This document shows positions 44,410-52,117 of a DNA stretch of 64,000 bases, piece after piece. The stretch is from assembly GCA_017940245.1 (NCBI GenBank), contig JAGAYZ010000025.1, forward strand, positions 62,001-126,000, in the 5' to 3' direction. The notes beneath the pieces were generated by a model that worked only from the letters and a program-made list of their open reading frames with translations, was not told the origin of the DNA and made no database searches. Numbering within the stretch: the stretch's first letter is position 1; each line of letters starts with the position of its first letter. Origin of the DNA: Muribaculaceae bacterium (lineage in GTDB: Bacteria; Bacteroidota; Bacteroidia; Bacteroidales; Muribaculaceae). Position numbers and translations under genes: made by a program.

Positions 44410-45540
44410 TCAATTGTCCAATAGGTTTTCAATCTCCCTGTCGAAATCTGATTTGAAAAGATGATCTTGAACGATACGGTATTTCTCAAATTCAGCTTCG
44501 GCAAACAACTTTGCATTTGCGGCCGATACAGAACCGCTGTCGGTTAATAGCGGGCGATCGTCCATCGACAAGAATTTGTCAATATAGCTGGCCCAATCCT
44601 CCATTGTCATGGGAATATGGCGTTTAGCGCGTTCTTCAGCCAAGTCAAGAAATGCGTTTACAACGCGTCCCAGGCTGTCCAACTCTTGACCTTTGAGGTA
44701 ATTCTTGGCAATCGAAACATCGGTCTTGACGATTTTTCCCATCGGTGCGTTTTCCCATGTCGTTAGTCCCATGTGTTCTTTTTCTGCATCGGCACGTTCG
44801 ATAATCAATTCAGCTGCTGTGTGACCGTGGATGGCATAGTGAAGTTTGTTCTGCACCATGGCGAAAAAGCGGCGAGTTGTTGGAGCGTCTTTATTATAAT
44901 CGATGGCAGTGGCATAAAGGTCGGTTACTTTCTGGTAAAACCTGCGCTCGCTCATGCGTATCTCTCGGATCTCGGCTAATAAGTGCTCAAAATAGTCAAC
45001 CGAGAGGAATGCTCCGTTCTCCATTCGTTTCTTGTCGATTACATAGCCACGAATGGCAAATTGCCGCAGCACCGCCGTTGCCCACTGACGAAATTGCGTT
45101 GCTCGAGTGGAATTGGCTCGATAGCCCACAGAGATGATAGCGTCCAAATTATAGAACTGGGTATTGTATTCCTTCCCATCGGAGGCAGTTCGTCGGAATT
45201 TCCGACATACTGACTCCTTATCCAGTTCACCATCATGAAAAATGTTTTGAAGATGTTCAGCTATCGTCGAGCGACTTTTATCGAATAAGGCGGCAATGGC
45301 ATCTTGTGTGCACCAGATACTTTCATCGGCATACATCACCTCAATGCCCACCGCTTGATTTTGCGACTGAAAAATCAAGAACTCTGCGGTACTGTTTCTA
45401 ATGGTCAGCTGTCGAGGCGCGGCCGATGACAGTTCGTTAAGCTGCCACTCGCAACCACAGTCCTTGCAATGATACACTGCACCCTCAAATCGCACATTCG
45501 GCGACTTGCACCTAGGACATGATATACTATTCTGAATCAT
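44410..45540 (-). CDS. RhuM family protein with N-terminal zinc ribbon
   Basis: A 376-residue protein of the RhuM (virulence/phage-linked) family. Signatures: ESIWCTQDAIAALFDKSRSTIAEHLQNIF, the core TQFYNLDAIISVGYRANS and QFRQWATAVLRQFAIRGY. Residues 8-30 add a Cys-rich zinc ribbon (CPRC then CKDC), not usual for this family, which suggests DNA or RNA binding. The 376-residue length and coverage are complete. Its base composition looks lower in G+C than neighbours and it is flanked by tandem repeats, so recent acquisition is likely. RhuM is found near restriction systems and phages but its function is not known. There is a -7 element 78 nt upstream. Confidence 0.85.
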   Translation of the reverse strand: MIQNSISCPRCKSPNVRFEGAVYHCKDCGCEWQLNELSSAAPRQLTIRNSTAEFLIFQSQNQAVGIEVMYADESIWCTQDAIAALFDKSRSTIAEHLQNIFHDGELDKESVCRKFRRTASDGKEYNTQFYNLDAIISVGYRANSTRATQFRQWATAVLRQFAIRGYVIDKKRMENGAFLSVDYFEHLLAEIREIRMSERRFYQKVTDLYATAIDYNKDAPTTRRFFAMVQNKLHYAIHGHTAAELIIERADAEKEHMGLTTWENAPMGKIVKTDVSIAKNYLKGQELDSLGRVVNAFLDLAEERAKRHIPMTMEDWASYIDKFLSMDDRPLLTDSGSVSAANAKLFAEAEFEKYRIVQDHLFKSDFDREIENLLDN

Positions 45541-45603
45541 ATCAACAGCTAATTCTTTTTTCCTCGGTTAAAGTCCACGGCTATTAGAGATCTAACATCA
45601 TTT

Positions 45604-45722
45604 TCACTTTCACTCTGCAAAATTACGAATAAGCGAGCGAAAAGCAAAAGAAAAAACTTGTTTATTCTTTCAATTTGCTTTGCCGAGCGTGAGTAATTTC
45701 GGCCAAAGGCCAACATTACGAA
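45604..45722. repeat. Promoter-bearing tandem intergenic repeat (right of rhuM)
   Basis: A full unit (45622-45700) similar to those left of rhuM, followed by the start of another (45715-45722); the common 36-bp stretch is 45604-45639. A fragment of the unit also occurs at 45790-45805. Sites thus flank the rhuM gene on both sides in direct orientation. Confidence 0.75.
45618..45625 (-). promoter_or_regulatory. -7 element for rhuM
   Basis: TAATTTTG on the minus strand within the repeat, 78 nt before the rhuM start codon. Same element as in the left repeat. Confidence 0.5.
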
Positions 45723-45819
45723 CCCTAAAAGGCTCGAGGAGATGATGAAGCACGAGTTGCACACAGTGCAGCGTGCAGAACTCGACCCAATAAGCGAGCG
45801 AAAAGGGTATTTTTTTGAA

Positions 45820-46782
45820 TTAGATTTGGTGAGCGGCGAGGAAAGCGCGCACGTGGGCGGCATATTGGTCGGGGTAGAGATTGTAGGAGCGGTCGTGACC
45901 GGCACCGGGGGCGAGCCAAAGTTGCTTGGGTTGTGGCTTGGCTTCGTAGAGCGGATGCACCATGCGCGTAGGCACATAATCGTCGGCATCACCATGAATG
46001 AACAGCATGGGCAAGCGGCACTTTTTCACCTGATTGAGCGGAGACGCCTGGCCAAAACTCCACCCATAACGCAGTTTGCACAAGGCACTGGTAGTGTAGA
46101 GCAATGGAAACTCGGGCACGCCAAACTGGTTGCGGGCTTCGCCGGCAAACTCGTCCCACACACTGGTGTAACCACAGTCTTCTATATATGCCTTCACATA
46201 AGGTGGCTGCGGCTCGCCCGAGACACACATCACCGTGGCGGCTCCCATAGAGATGCCCATCACCACCATGCGGGTCATCGCAGAGTCGGCACGAAACAGT
46301 TCGTTGGCCACCTGCATCCAGCGCAACACATCCAGGCGGTCGGTCCACCCCATGCCGATGACCTCGCCCTGGCTGCGCCCATGAGCCGCAAGGTCGGGCA
46401 AGAGAATATTGTAGCCCAGTTCATGATGGAACATATAACCCATCTTGAGCATGCTCAGTGCCTGGCACTTGTAACCATGTACCAGCACTGCGACACGGGT
46501 GGTGGGAACATCGGCCGCCACCCACCAAGCGTGCATGCGTGCTCCATCGCTCTCGCGCGTGATGAATGTGTCGCGCAAGGCATGGGTGGCCTGGATGCTG
46601 TCGAGCCAGGGGCCAACCCAAGGTGTCTCGGCATGCAATCGCTCCAGCACGTGCTCGTCACTGTCGCTGCCGGGCGCGAGCGAATAGGAGAGCATGTAAC
46701 AACTCAGTGCCACCACCACGCCGATGACCACCACAATCAGGGCCAAGCCCCACTTCAATAACCTGCGCCCCACGCTAGTCAT
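45820..46782 (-). CDS. Membrane-anchored alpha/beta hydrolase
   Basis: A 320-residue hydrolase of the alpha/beta fold. The N-terminus (residues 9-33, LKWGLALIVVVIGVVVALSCYML) is a membrane helix. Catalytic triad: nucleophile Ser in VVMGISMGAATVM, acid Asp in FIHGDADDYVP, His in GAGHDRSYNLYP; the oxyanion region is VLVHGYKCQ. The sequence resembles bacterial esterases/peptidases of the COG1073 type. It lies 8 nt downstream of the C10 protease gene (minus strand), so likely in its operon. Substrate not determinable. Confidence 0.85.
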   Translation of the reverse strand: MTSVGRRLLKWGLALIVVVIGVVVALSCYMLSYSLAPGSDSDEHVLERLHAETPWVGPWLDSIQATHALRDTFITRESDGARMHAWWVAADVPTTRVAVLVHGYKCQALSMLKMGYMFHHELGYNILLPDLAAHGRSQGEVIGMGWTDRLDVLRWMQVANELFRADSAMTRMVVMGISMGAATVMCVSGEPQPPYVKAYIEDCGYTSVWDEFAGEARNQFGVPEFPLLYTTSALCKLRYGWSFGQASPLNQVKKCRLPMLFIHGDADDYVPTRMVHPLYEAKPQPKQLWLAPGAGHDRSYNLYPDQYAAHVRAFLAAHQI

Positions 46783-46790
46783 GGCTGCAA

Positions 46791-48551
46791 TTATTTGCTC
46801 AAGATTATATTTATCAATGCGTTCACATCGCTCACATCTATATCGGTGTCGTCGGTGATATAGGCGCGGCCGGCATAGTTCTCGGCTCTATCGTTACCCA
46901 AAATGATGTTGATGAGGATGTTCACATCGCTCACGTCGGCCGTGCCGTCATCGTTCACGTCGCCCTTAACAGGCTCTTCGGGCTGCGGTTGCTCGATGTC
47001 ACCCTCACTGAAATAGGCTCTGTTGCCTCGCACCTCCATCTTAATATACTGGCCGCGGTCTTTGGGGCGCTCAAAGTAGTAGCCCTGATTACCCGTGTAG
47101 TAAATGGCGTAGATGCGATAGACCCCTTCGGCCAACATCTGTGGAATGGTGTAAGAAATCGACGAAGCACTATAGGTGCTACCCACTTCGATGCCCGAGG
47201 CATCCACGATATATCCTCCACCCAGCGAGTTCTGCAGGTCGTCAGTGACAATGTTCACGCCCCAGTAGCAGGTCGACAGGTCGCCATCGCCCAAGAAAGT
47301 GATACTATTCATGGACATTTGCATGGCGCCACCGAGTGCCACCGAAGTGGTGCTAGTAGTGAAATTCACCATATAGCCCCGGAACTCAACCGTGGCGGGC
47401 TCGCCGCCCTCGTTAGGCTTGATGCCTATGATGGCTTGCTGGCCACTATTGTAACCGCCCTCAAATGAACCCACGCCCTGGTCCCTCGGGTTGAGCAATG
47501 TGCAGGCGAAATAATCGTCGGAGGTACCGCCCCAGCCCCAGTTCACATGGAAATAACCGTTGGTGTCATATCCGTCGAACACGAACGCGTGTCCACCCTC
47601 GCTGCTACTGCCCGAGTAATACACCGGTCGCCGGGCATCCAGCTCATCGCGCAGCATTTGTTCCCACTCATCCAGAGCATAGAAATCGCGCATGCGAAAC
47701 TCCATGCTCTTGTCGTAGTCGAAATAGGTCAAGAGTGCATTATAAGCTTTATATGACGATGTTCCGCTCGACGTGCCATAGCTCATGTCCACGGCAATGC
47801 CCACATCGCTCATGAGTTTGGCCACAGCGTCGGCCTGAGCCGTGGTATAGTTGCCATTATAATTGTTAATCATCCGGTCCCAGCGATAGGTAGATTGGGC
47901 AAAGTCGGCACTGAGCGTTGTGGCTGTGCTGGCACCATTCACATAGCACTCATAGGAATGACTCCCCGTTCCTGTAGCAGGCCAGTTGTAATATTTCATG
48001 ATTTGAGCGGTGGCAGTTGCCACACAGCCCGTTGCACAGCGATACACACTGAACCAGCTGCGGTCATAGATGGGACAGTTGTTGTTGAACGGCTCCAGCT
48101 GGTTCCACTGGGTCTGCAAAAGCGGCAGTACGGCTGTGGTCAATTCCTGTGCCTGGCGCGCACGGGCCGATGGGTGAGTGCGCAAGTATTGCAACTCACG
48201 CTCATACTGGCCAAGCCACCACCGCATGTTGTCGGGGATGTCGTTTTCATCAAATAAGCCGCAGGTAGAATAACCCCACACCGGAAGGGTGCAGTCGTCA
48301 CCGCTCACCACCACGTAACCGTCGCCGGCACCACGATTGAACACATAATAGTTTGGCACGCCTGCAGCCGACTTGGCCTCATAGGCAAGTCGTAAATCGG
48401 CATTTAGTGCCGGCGCACGACGAGAAGCGGAATTCATGTTTAAGAATTGCTGGGCTGCTCTCAGAGCCTGCGCGGCATCAACACTGGCAGCCTGTGTGCA
48501 TAAGGCACACGCGACCATAGCACATAGTGGCAATAATTTCTTCATTTTCAT
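46791..48551 (-). CDS. C10 family cysteine protease (streptopain-like) with dockerin doublet
   Basis: A 586-residue secreted cysteine protease of peptidase family C10, relatives of SpeB and Bacteroides Bfp proteases. After the signal peptide (about residues 1-22) comes a propeptide (Spi-type; residues 23-about 140), then the catalytic domain with the Cys in CATGCVATATAQIMKYYNW and the His in GGHAFVFDGYDTNGYFHVNWGWGG. An Ig-like segment is followed by a dockerin doublet (GDVNDDGTADVSDVNILIN and the second loop DDTDIDVSDVNALIN). Substrate may be host or competing-microbe proteins. The mRNA leader contains a long palindrome (48573-48749). The alpha/beta hydrolase gene follows closely. Confidence 0.9.
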   Translation of the reverse strand: MKMKKLLPLCAMVACALCTQAASVDAAQALRAAQQFLNMNSASRRAPALNADLRLAYEAKSAAGVPNYYVFNRGAGDGYVVVSGDDCTLPVWGYSTCGLFDENDIPDNMRWWLGQYERELQYLRTHPSARARQAQELTTAVLPLLQTQWNQLEPFNNNCPIYDRSWFSVYRCATGCVATATAQIMKYYNWPATGTGSHSYECYVNGASTATTLSADFAQSTYRWDRMINNYNGNYTTAQADAVAKLMSDVGIAVDMSYGTSSGTSSYKAYNALLTYFDYDKSMEFRMRDFYALDEWEQMLRDELDARRPVYYSGSSSEGGHAFVFDGYDTNGYFHVNWGWGGTSDDYFACTLLNPRDQGVGSFEGGYNSGQQAIIGIKPNEGGEPATVEFRGYMVNFTTSTTSVALGGAMQMSMNSITFLGDGDLSTCYWGVNIVTDDLQNSLGGGYIVDASGIEVGSTYSASSISYTIPQMLAEGVYRIYAIYYTGNQGYYFERPKDRGQYIKMEVRGNRAYFSEGDIEQPQPEEPVKGDVNDDGTADVSDVNILINIILGNDRAENYAGRAYITDDTDIDVSDVNALINIILSK

Positions 48552-48572
48552 ATTCTATCAGAGGTTATGTAA

Positions 48573-48749
48573 AGGTGTGTTCTATAAATTAATAAAATGT
48601 AAAGATGGGTTCTTGGCTGTTTTTGTTTCTTTTCGGCATCTGCTGTGTTAAAGTCTTACAACATAGATTACTATGCTGTTTCACCTTTAACATGACATCT
48701 GCTCGAAAATAAACTAAAAACATCTCAAGTTAATTTATAGAACACACCT
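48573..48749. repeat. 177-nt long palindrome with 20-bp terminal inverted repeats
   Basis: Perfect 20-bp inverted repeats AGGTGTGTTCTATAAATTAA (48573-48592) and its complement (48730-48749). The interior continues the palindrome: stretches matching TTTTCG/CGAAAA, TGTTAAAG/CTTTAACA and CATAG/CTATG pair toward a centre near 48668. It looks like a MITE or other non-coding element. It falls between a -7 element (48763-48770) and the C10 protease start codon, so in RNA it would form one long hairpin in the 5' leader. Confidence 0.78.
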
Positions 48750-48762
48750 AAAGTATCAACTG

Positions 48763-48770
48763 CAAAGATA
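48763..48770 (-). promoter_or_regulatory. -7 element for the C10 protease
   Basis: TATCTTTG on the minus strand. The inferred transcription start near 48756 places the whole 177-nt palindrome in the leader. No clear -33 is seen. Confidence 0.45.
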
Positions 48771-48839
48771 GTGATTATCATTGAAATAAAAAAATGCCGA
48801 CTGGTCATTGAAACTGACTGTCGACATTTTTCCAATTCT

Positions 48840-48917
48840 TGGTGGGTGCTACCTGATTCGAACAGGTGACCTCATCCCTGTCAAGGATGCGCTCTAAACC
48901 AGCTGAGCTAAGCACCC
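48840..48917 (-). tRNA. tRNA-Val (GAC)
   Basis: Cloverleaf on the minus strand: acceptor GGGTGCT/AGCACCC, D-arm GCTC...GAGC, anticodon stem CATCC/GGATG with loop TTGACAG (anticodon GAC), T-arm ACCTG-TTCGAAT-CAGGT, discriminator A, CCA encoded. Length 78 with CCA. A -7 element TACTTTTG lies at 48935-48942. Confidence 0.95.
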
Positions 48918-49233
48918 GCAAAACATTGCGGATGCAAAAGTAGAACTTTTCTATCAATTTCCGGCCAAGAGCACCTAAATATTATGATTTTTTTACAATT
49001 TCTCCCGTTTTCGGATAACGACGCATTTATTGCAGTAATGTTCTTTGTAAGCGATTCCTCACTCGACAAATAGACGCAAGAACATGCACAAGCTCTTATA
49101 TTTTGGTTGAATTATGCAGCATTCCTTGCATAACTAAATTCTTTTCCTGCTTTTGTAGTTCAAACTGCCACTCAGCCGCAAGTCGTGCTGCCCATGTTTT
49201 AGGAATCATGCAAGGCGGTCTGTTTGAGTGGAT
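48918..49233. other. 316-nt region without gene
   Basis: The sequence between tRNA-Val and the DUF3667 gene holds the tRNA promoter (48935-48942). I see no convincing ORF, repeat or terminator in the rest. ORFs there on the plus strand lack start context and family signals. Confidence 0.6.
48935..48942 (-). promoter_or_regulatory. -7 element for tRNA-Val
   Basis: TACTTTTG (minus strand) ends 18 nt before the first tRNA base, a normal distance for a Bacteroidota tRNA promoter. Confidence 0.6.
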
Positions 49234-50226
49234 TTATCCGATATGGGTCGATGTGCGACGATTGATTCTGGCAGAGATCCAAAGCAAAACAACGGTAACC
49301 GCCAGGCTGGGCAGCGCGCGGTGGAGCATTACGTCCCATATATTCTCCCACCTTTGCACACACAGCATGTAACCTATATACATAGCATTGAGCGCAAAAA
49401 CCAGCAACATAAATGCCACTGTCGCAGTCACTACATACCGCCATAGTGTCCCCCACACTTTATAGCCGAATAACTGCCGATAATTGCGCAAATGCACCAG
49501 CAATACAAGAACCGAAAAGAACAAGAGAAAAGCATTATCGCTTATATCTGGGAATAAAAACACCACCAGCCCCGTGAGAATAAGATAAATAAGTAACTGT
49601 GTCGCCATGAAAACCTGGATGAAAAATCCCTCGGCCAGCGTGTGCCGTCCACAACGTGGAGCCTCACGGAAGACAACATATACCGGCAAGATATAAAAAG
49701 AGAGCAAGATGAGCGCAGTCCAGTCGTAATGTTTTGAAGCCCAGTCGAAAATGGAATCCAGCAAACTCATATACTGAGCGCGGGTGGTATTGGTTTCTGT
49801 AACAGTTTCCGTCGTTTGCTCTACTGTATCTGCTTCATAAATATCAAAAAACATGAGTGCCAACATCGCTACCAGAGCCACAATCACCAGCATCTTTACC
49901 GGAGGGAAACTCACCTGTCGGCGGCCACTGATGTAGTCGGCAATGAGATAACCCGGCCGCCAGATGAGCTGCCACAGCGTGCGAGGCAGTGAGCGATTGC
50001 CCACTCCCCACACTTCCATAATTCCTTTCCTGACCGATGACCAGTCGAGATGCCGATTTCCGGCTCGCTGGCCACACTCGGGACAAAAGTTACCACTGTA
50101 ATCAACCTCGCAGCAGTGACAGTGATGCTGAGCACCGCCGCTGGGAGCGATGATGTGGTAATGCCAGTCGCGCTGCCAAGCCTTGTATCGGCTGTGCCAC
50201 TGGCTTAACCGGGTTGCTAAGTTCAT
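49234..50226 (-). CDS. DUF3667 membrane protein
   Basis: A 330-residue membrane protein of DUF3667. The N-terminal zinc ribbon is HCHCCEVDYSGNFCPECGQRAG (CxxC...CxxC, about residues 37-60). The family core reads TLWQLIWRPGYLIADYISGRR, SFPPVKMLVIVA. Five or six hydrophobic helices follow (residues about 120-150, 185-205, 215-240, 250-275, 290-310). It starts 11 nt downstream of the SusA-like gene on the minus strand, so it is probably the last member of the maltodextrin operon. Function of the family is unknown to me; a role in starch use is only suggested by context. Confidence 0.85.
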   Translation of the reverse strand: MNLATRLSQWHSRYKAWQRDWHYHIIAPSGGAQHHCHCCEVDYSGNFCPECGQRAGNRHLDWSSVRKGIMEVWGVGNRSLPRTLWQLIWRPGYLIADYISGRRQVSFPPVKMLVIVALVAMLALMFFDIYEADTVEQTTETVTETNTTRAQYMSLLDSIFDWASKHYDWTALILLSFYILPVYVVFREAPRCGRHTLAEGFFIQVFMATQLLIYLILTGLVVFLFPDISDNAFLLFFSVLVLLVHLRNYRQLFGYKVWGTLWRYVVTATVAFMLLVFALNAMYIGYMLCVQRWENIWDVMLHRALPSLAVTVVLLWISARINRRTSTHIG

Positions 50227-50237
50227 TCAGTCAATTT

Positions 50238-52106
50238 TCAAAAGTCCAATATGAGCACATCGCGGGGTTGCATCTCCAAGTCGGCCGTGAGGTCGATGTT
50301 GCGACCGGTGGGCACATCACGGGCTGTGGTGTGGCCGGCAATCACCTCGGCATAGCGTGCCACGGGCATCGTGCGTGTCTCGGTGGTGCCATTGATGATG
50401 GTCATCACCGTGCGCGAGCCGTAGCGTCGTGCCAGCACATAGATGCCGTTGTAGGGGATAAACTGCGTCTGCTTTCCCTTGATGATGCAGTCATTACCCT
50501 GGCGCCAGTGCAGCACGGCACTGAGCCAGTTGAACATATCGTTCTCGTCGGCCGTGCGACCCTGAGCAGTAAAGGCATCGCGTTCGTCACCGGGGAAGCC
50601 ACCCACGAAGTCCTTGCGCACATAGCCATCGGTGATTTCCTTCGTGCCGTTCATGAGCACTTCAGTGCCATAATACAATTGCGGGATGCGGTTGACGGTG
50701 AGCAACAGCGCCAGAGCCTGCTTGAGTGCCTTCACGTCGCGTCCGTTGGCCAAAAAACGATTGGTGTCGTGGTTCTCGATGAAAGCCATCACGCTGGCGG
50801 GATTTTCGTAAAGGTAGTCCAGCACCAGGCTATTATACACGCGATTGTAACCGCGCCACCAGCCATCGGTCTGCTCATGCTTGGCCGAGTCCACTTTCTC
50901 ATAGAATGAGAAGTCCATCACCGTCTTCAGGTAGCTATTCTGCTTCGACAGGCGACTATTTTTCTGCCAGGCCGCGGTATAGGCAGGTTGCTCAACCCAG
51001 GTCTCTCCCACCACATTAAAGTTGGGATACTCGCGGTCGAGTGTGCGCATCCAGCGCGCCATGGCATCGGCATAGGCATAGGGGTAGGTATCCATGCGTA
51101 TGCCGTCGATGCCCACGGTCTCGATCCACCAAATGCTGTTTTGAATCAAGTAGTTCATCACATGCACGTTGTGGTGGTTGAGGTCGGGCATAGATGGCAC
51201 AAACCAGCCCTCGACTGTTTCTTTCAAATCCACTTCGCTGGCATAAGGATCCATCACCGGAGTGAGTTTATAGCTGGTCTGCAAATAATTGTTTTTGTAA
51301 TCGGGCTGATTAAACCAGTCTTTAGAGGGCATGTCCTTGAGCCAGGGATGGTAATCGCCACAGTGATTGAATATCATATCCATCACCACCTTGAGACCAC
51401 GCCGATGAGCCTCGTCGATGAGGCGACGATAGTCGGCATTGGTTCCGAAACGCGGATCCACGCGGTAATAATTGGTCGTGGCGTAACCGTGATAAGTGCT
51501 CTGACGGCCGTTCTCATCGGGCGAATTATTCTCCAGCACCGGTGTGAACCACAGTGCCGTCACACCCAACTGGGTGAAGTAGTCCAAGTGCTTGCGTATG
51601 CCCTCAATGTCACCACCATGGCGCAGGCTGGGTTTCGAGCGGTCGTTGGTGTAGGGTTGCATACCGGCAATCTGATTATTGGCCGGGTTACCATCGGCAA
51701 AGCGATCGGGCATGAGCATGTAAAGCACGTCGGCATTAGAGAATCCCACCCTTTCGCTGCCTTTCTTCTCGCGCTGCTTGAGGGTGTATTTTACCGTCTT
51801 TTTAGCCTTTCCCAGCGTGAAATTCAAGTCCATGATTCCGGGTTGCGCACCACGGGTGTTCATGTAAATGAGCAGATAATTGGGCGAATCGAGTCGCACC
51901 AGGCTGTCGATGGACACACCGGCGTAGTGTGTAGTGACTTCGGCATCGCGTATGCCCTGCCCATAAACCATGAGTTGTACCGAAGGTACAGCACGATCCA
52001 GACCTGCATACCAGTCGGTGGGTTCAATGCGATCCACTCTTAACGTGGCTGCCTGCATAGAAATAGCTACCGCAGCCGAGGCCAACATTATCAATTCTTT
52101 TTTCAT
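50238..52106 (-). CDS. susA: GH13 neopullulanase/cyclomaltodextrinase (SusA-like)
   Basis: A 622-residue exported GH13 enzyme. Signal peptide: about residues 1-19. The N-terminal beta-sandwich domain (residues 20-120) is typical of neopullulanases and cyclomaltodextrinases. Catalytic residues: nucleophile Asp339 (IDGIRMDTYPY), acid/base Glu368 (VVGETWV), and Asp447 (ENHDTNR). Length matches Bacteroides SusA, the periplasmic neopullulanase. It starts 11 nt after the pullulanase stop. The start at 52106 (MKKELIML) gives the signal peptide; the longer frame overlaps the pullulanase gene. It breaks maltooligosaccharides imported by SusCD. Confidence 0.93.
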   Translation of the reverse strand: MKKELIMLASAAVAISMQAATLRVDRIEPTDWYAGLDRAVPSVQLMVYGQGIRDAEVTTHYAGVSIDSLVRLDSPNYLLIYMNTRGAQPGIMDLNFTLGKAKKTVKYTLKQREKKGSERVGFSNADVLYMLMPDRFADGNPANNQIAGMQPYTNDRSKPSLRHGGDIEGIRKHLDYFTQLGVTALWFTPVLENNSPDENGRQSTYHGYATTNYYRVDPRFGTNADYRRLIDEAHRRGLKVVMDMIFNHCGDYHPWLKDMPSKDWFNQPDYKNNYLQTSYKLTPVMDPYASEVDLKETVEGWFVPSMPDLNHHNVHVMNYLIQNSIWWIETVGIDGIRMDTYPYAYADAMARWMRTLDREYPNFNVVGETWVEQPAYTAAWQKNSRLSKQNSYLKTVMDFSFYEKVDSAKHEQTDGWWRGYNRVYNSLVLDYLYENPASVMAFIENHDTNRFLANGRDVKALKQALALLLTVNRIPQLYYGTEVLMNGTKEITDGYVRKDFVGGFPGDERDAFTAQGRTADENDMFNWLSAVLHWRQGNDCIIKGKQTQFIPYNGIYVLARRYGSRTVMTIINGTTETRTMPVARYAEVIAGHTTARDVPTGRNIDLTADLEMQPRDVLILDF

Positions 52107-52117
52107 GTTATATTTCT

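Noticed and set aside
49103..49372. 89-residue plus-strand ORF next to tRNA-Val
   Set aside because: It overlaps the DUF3667 coding end, has no start context and no family signal.
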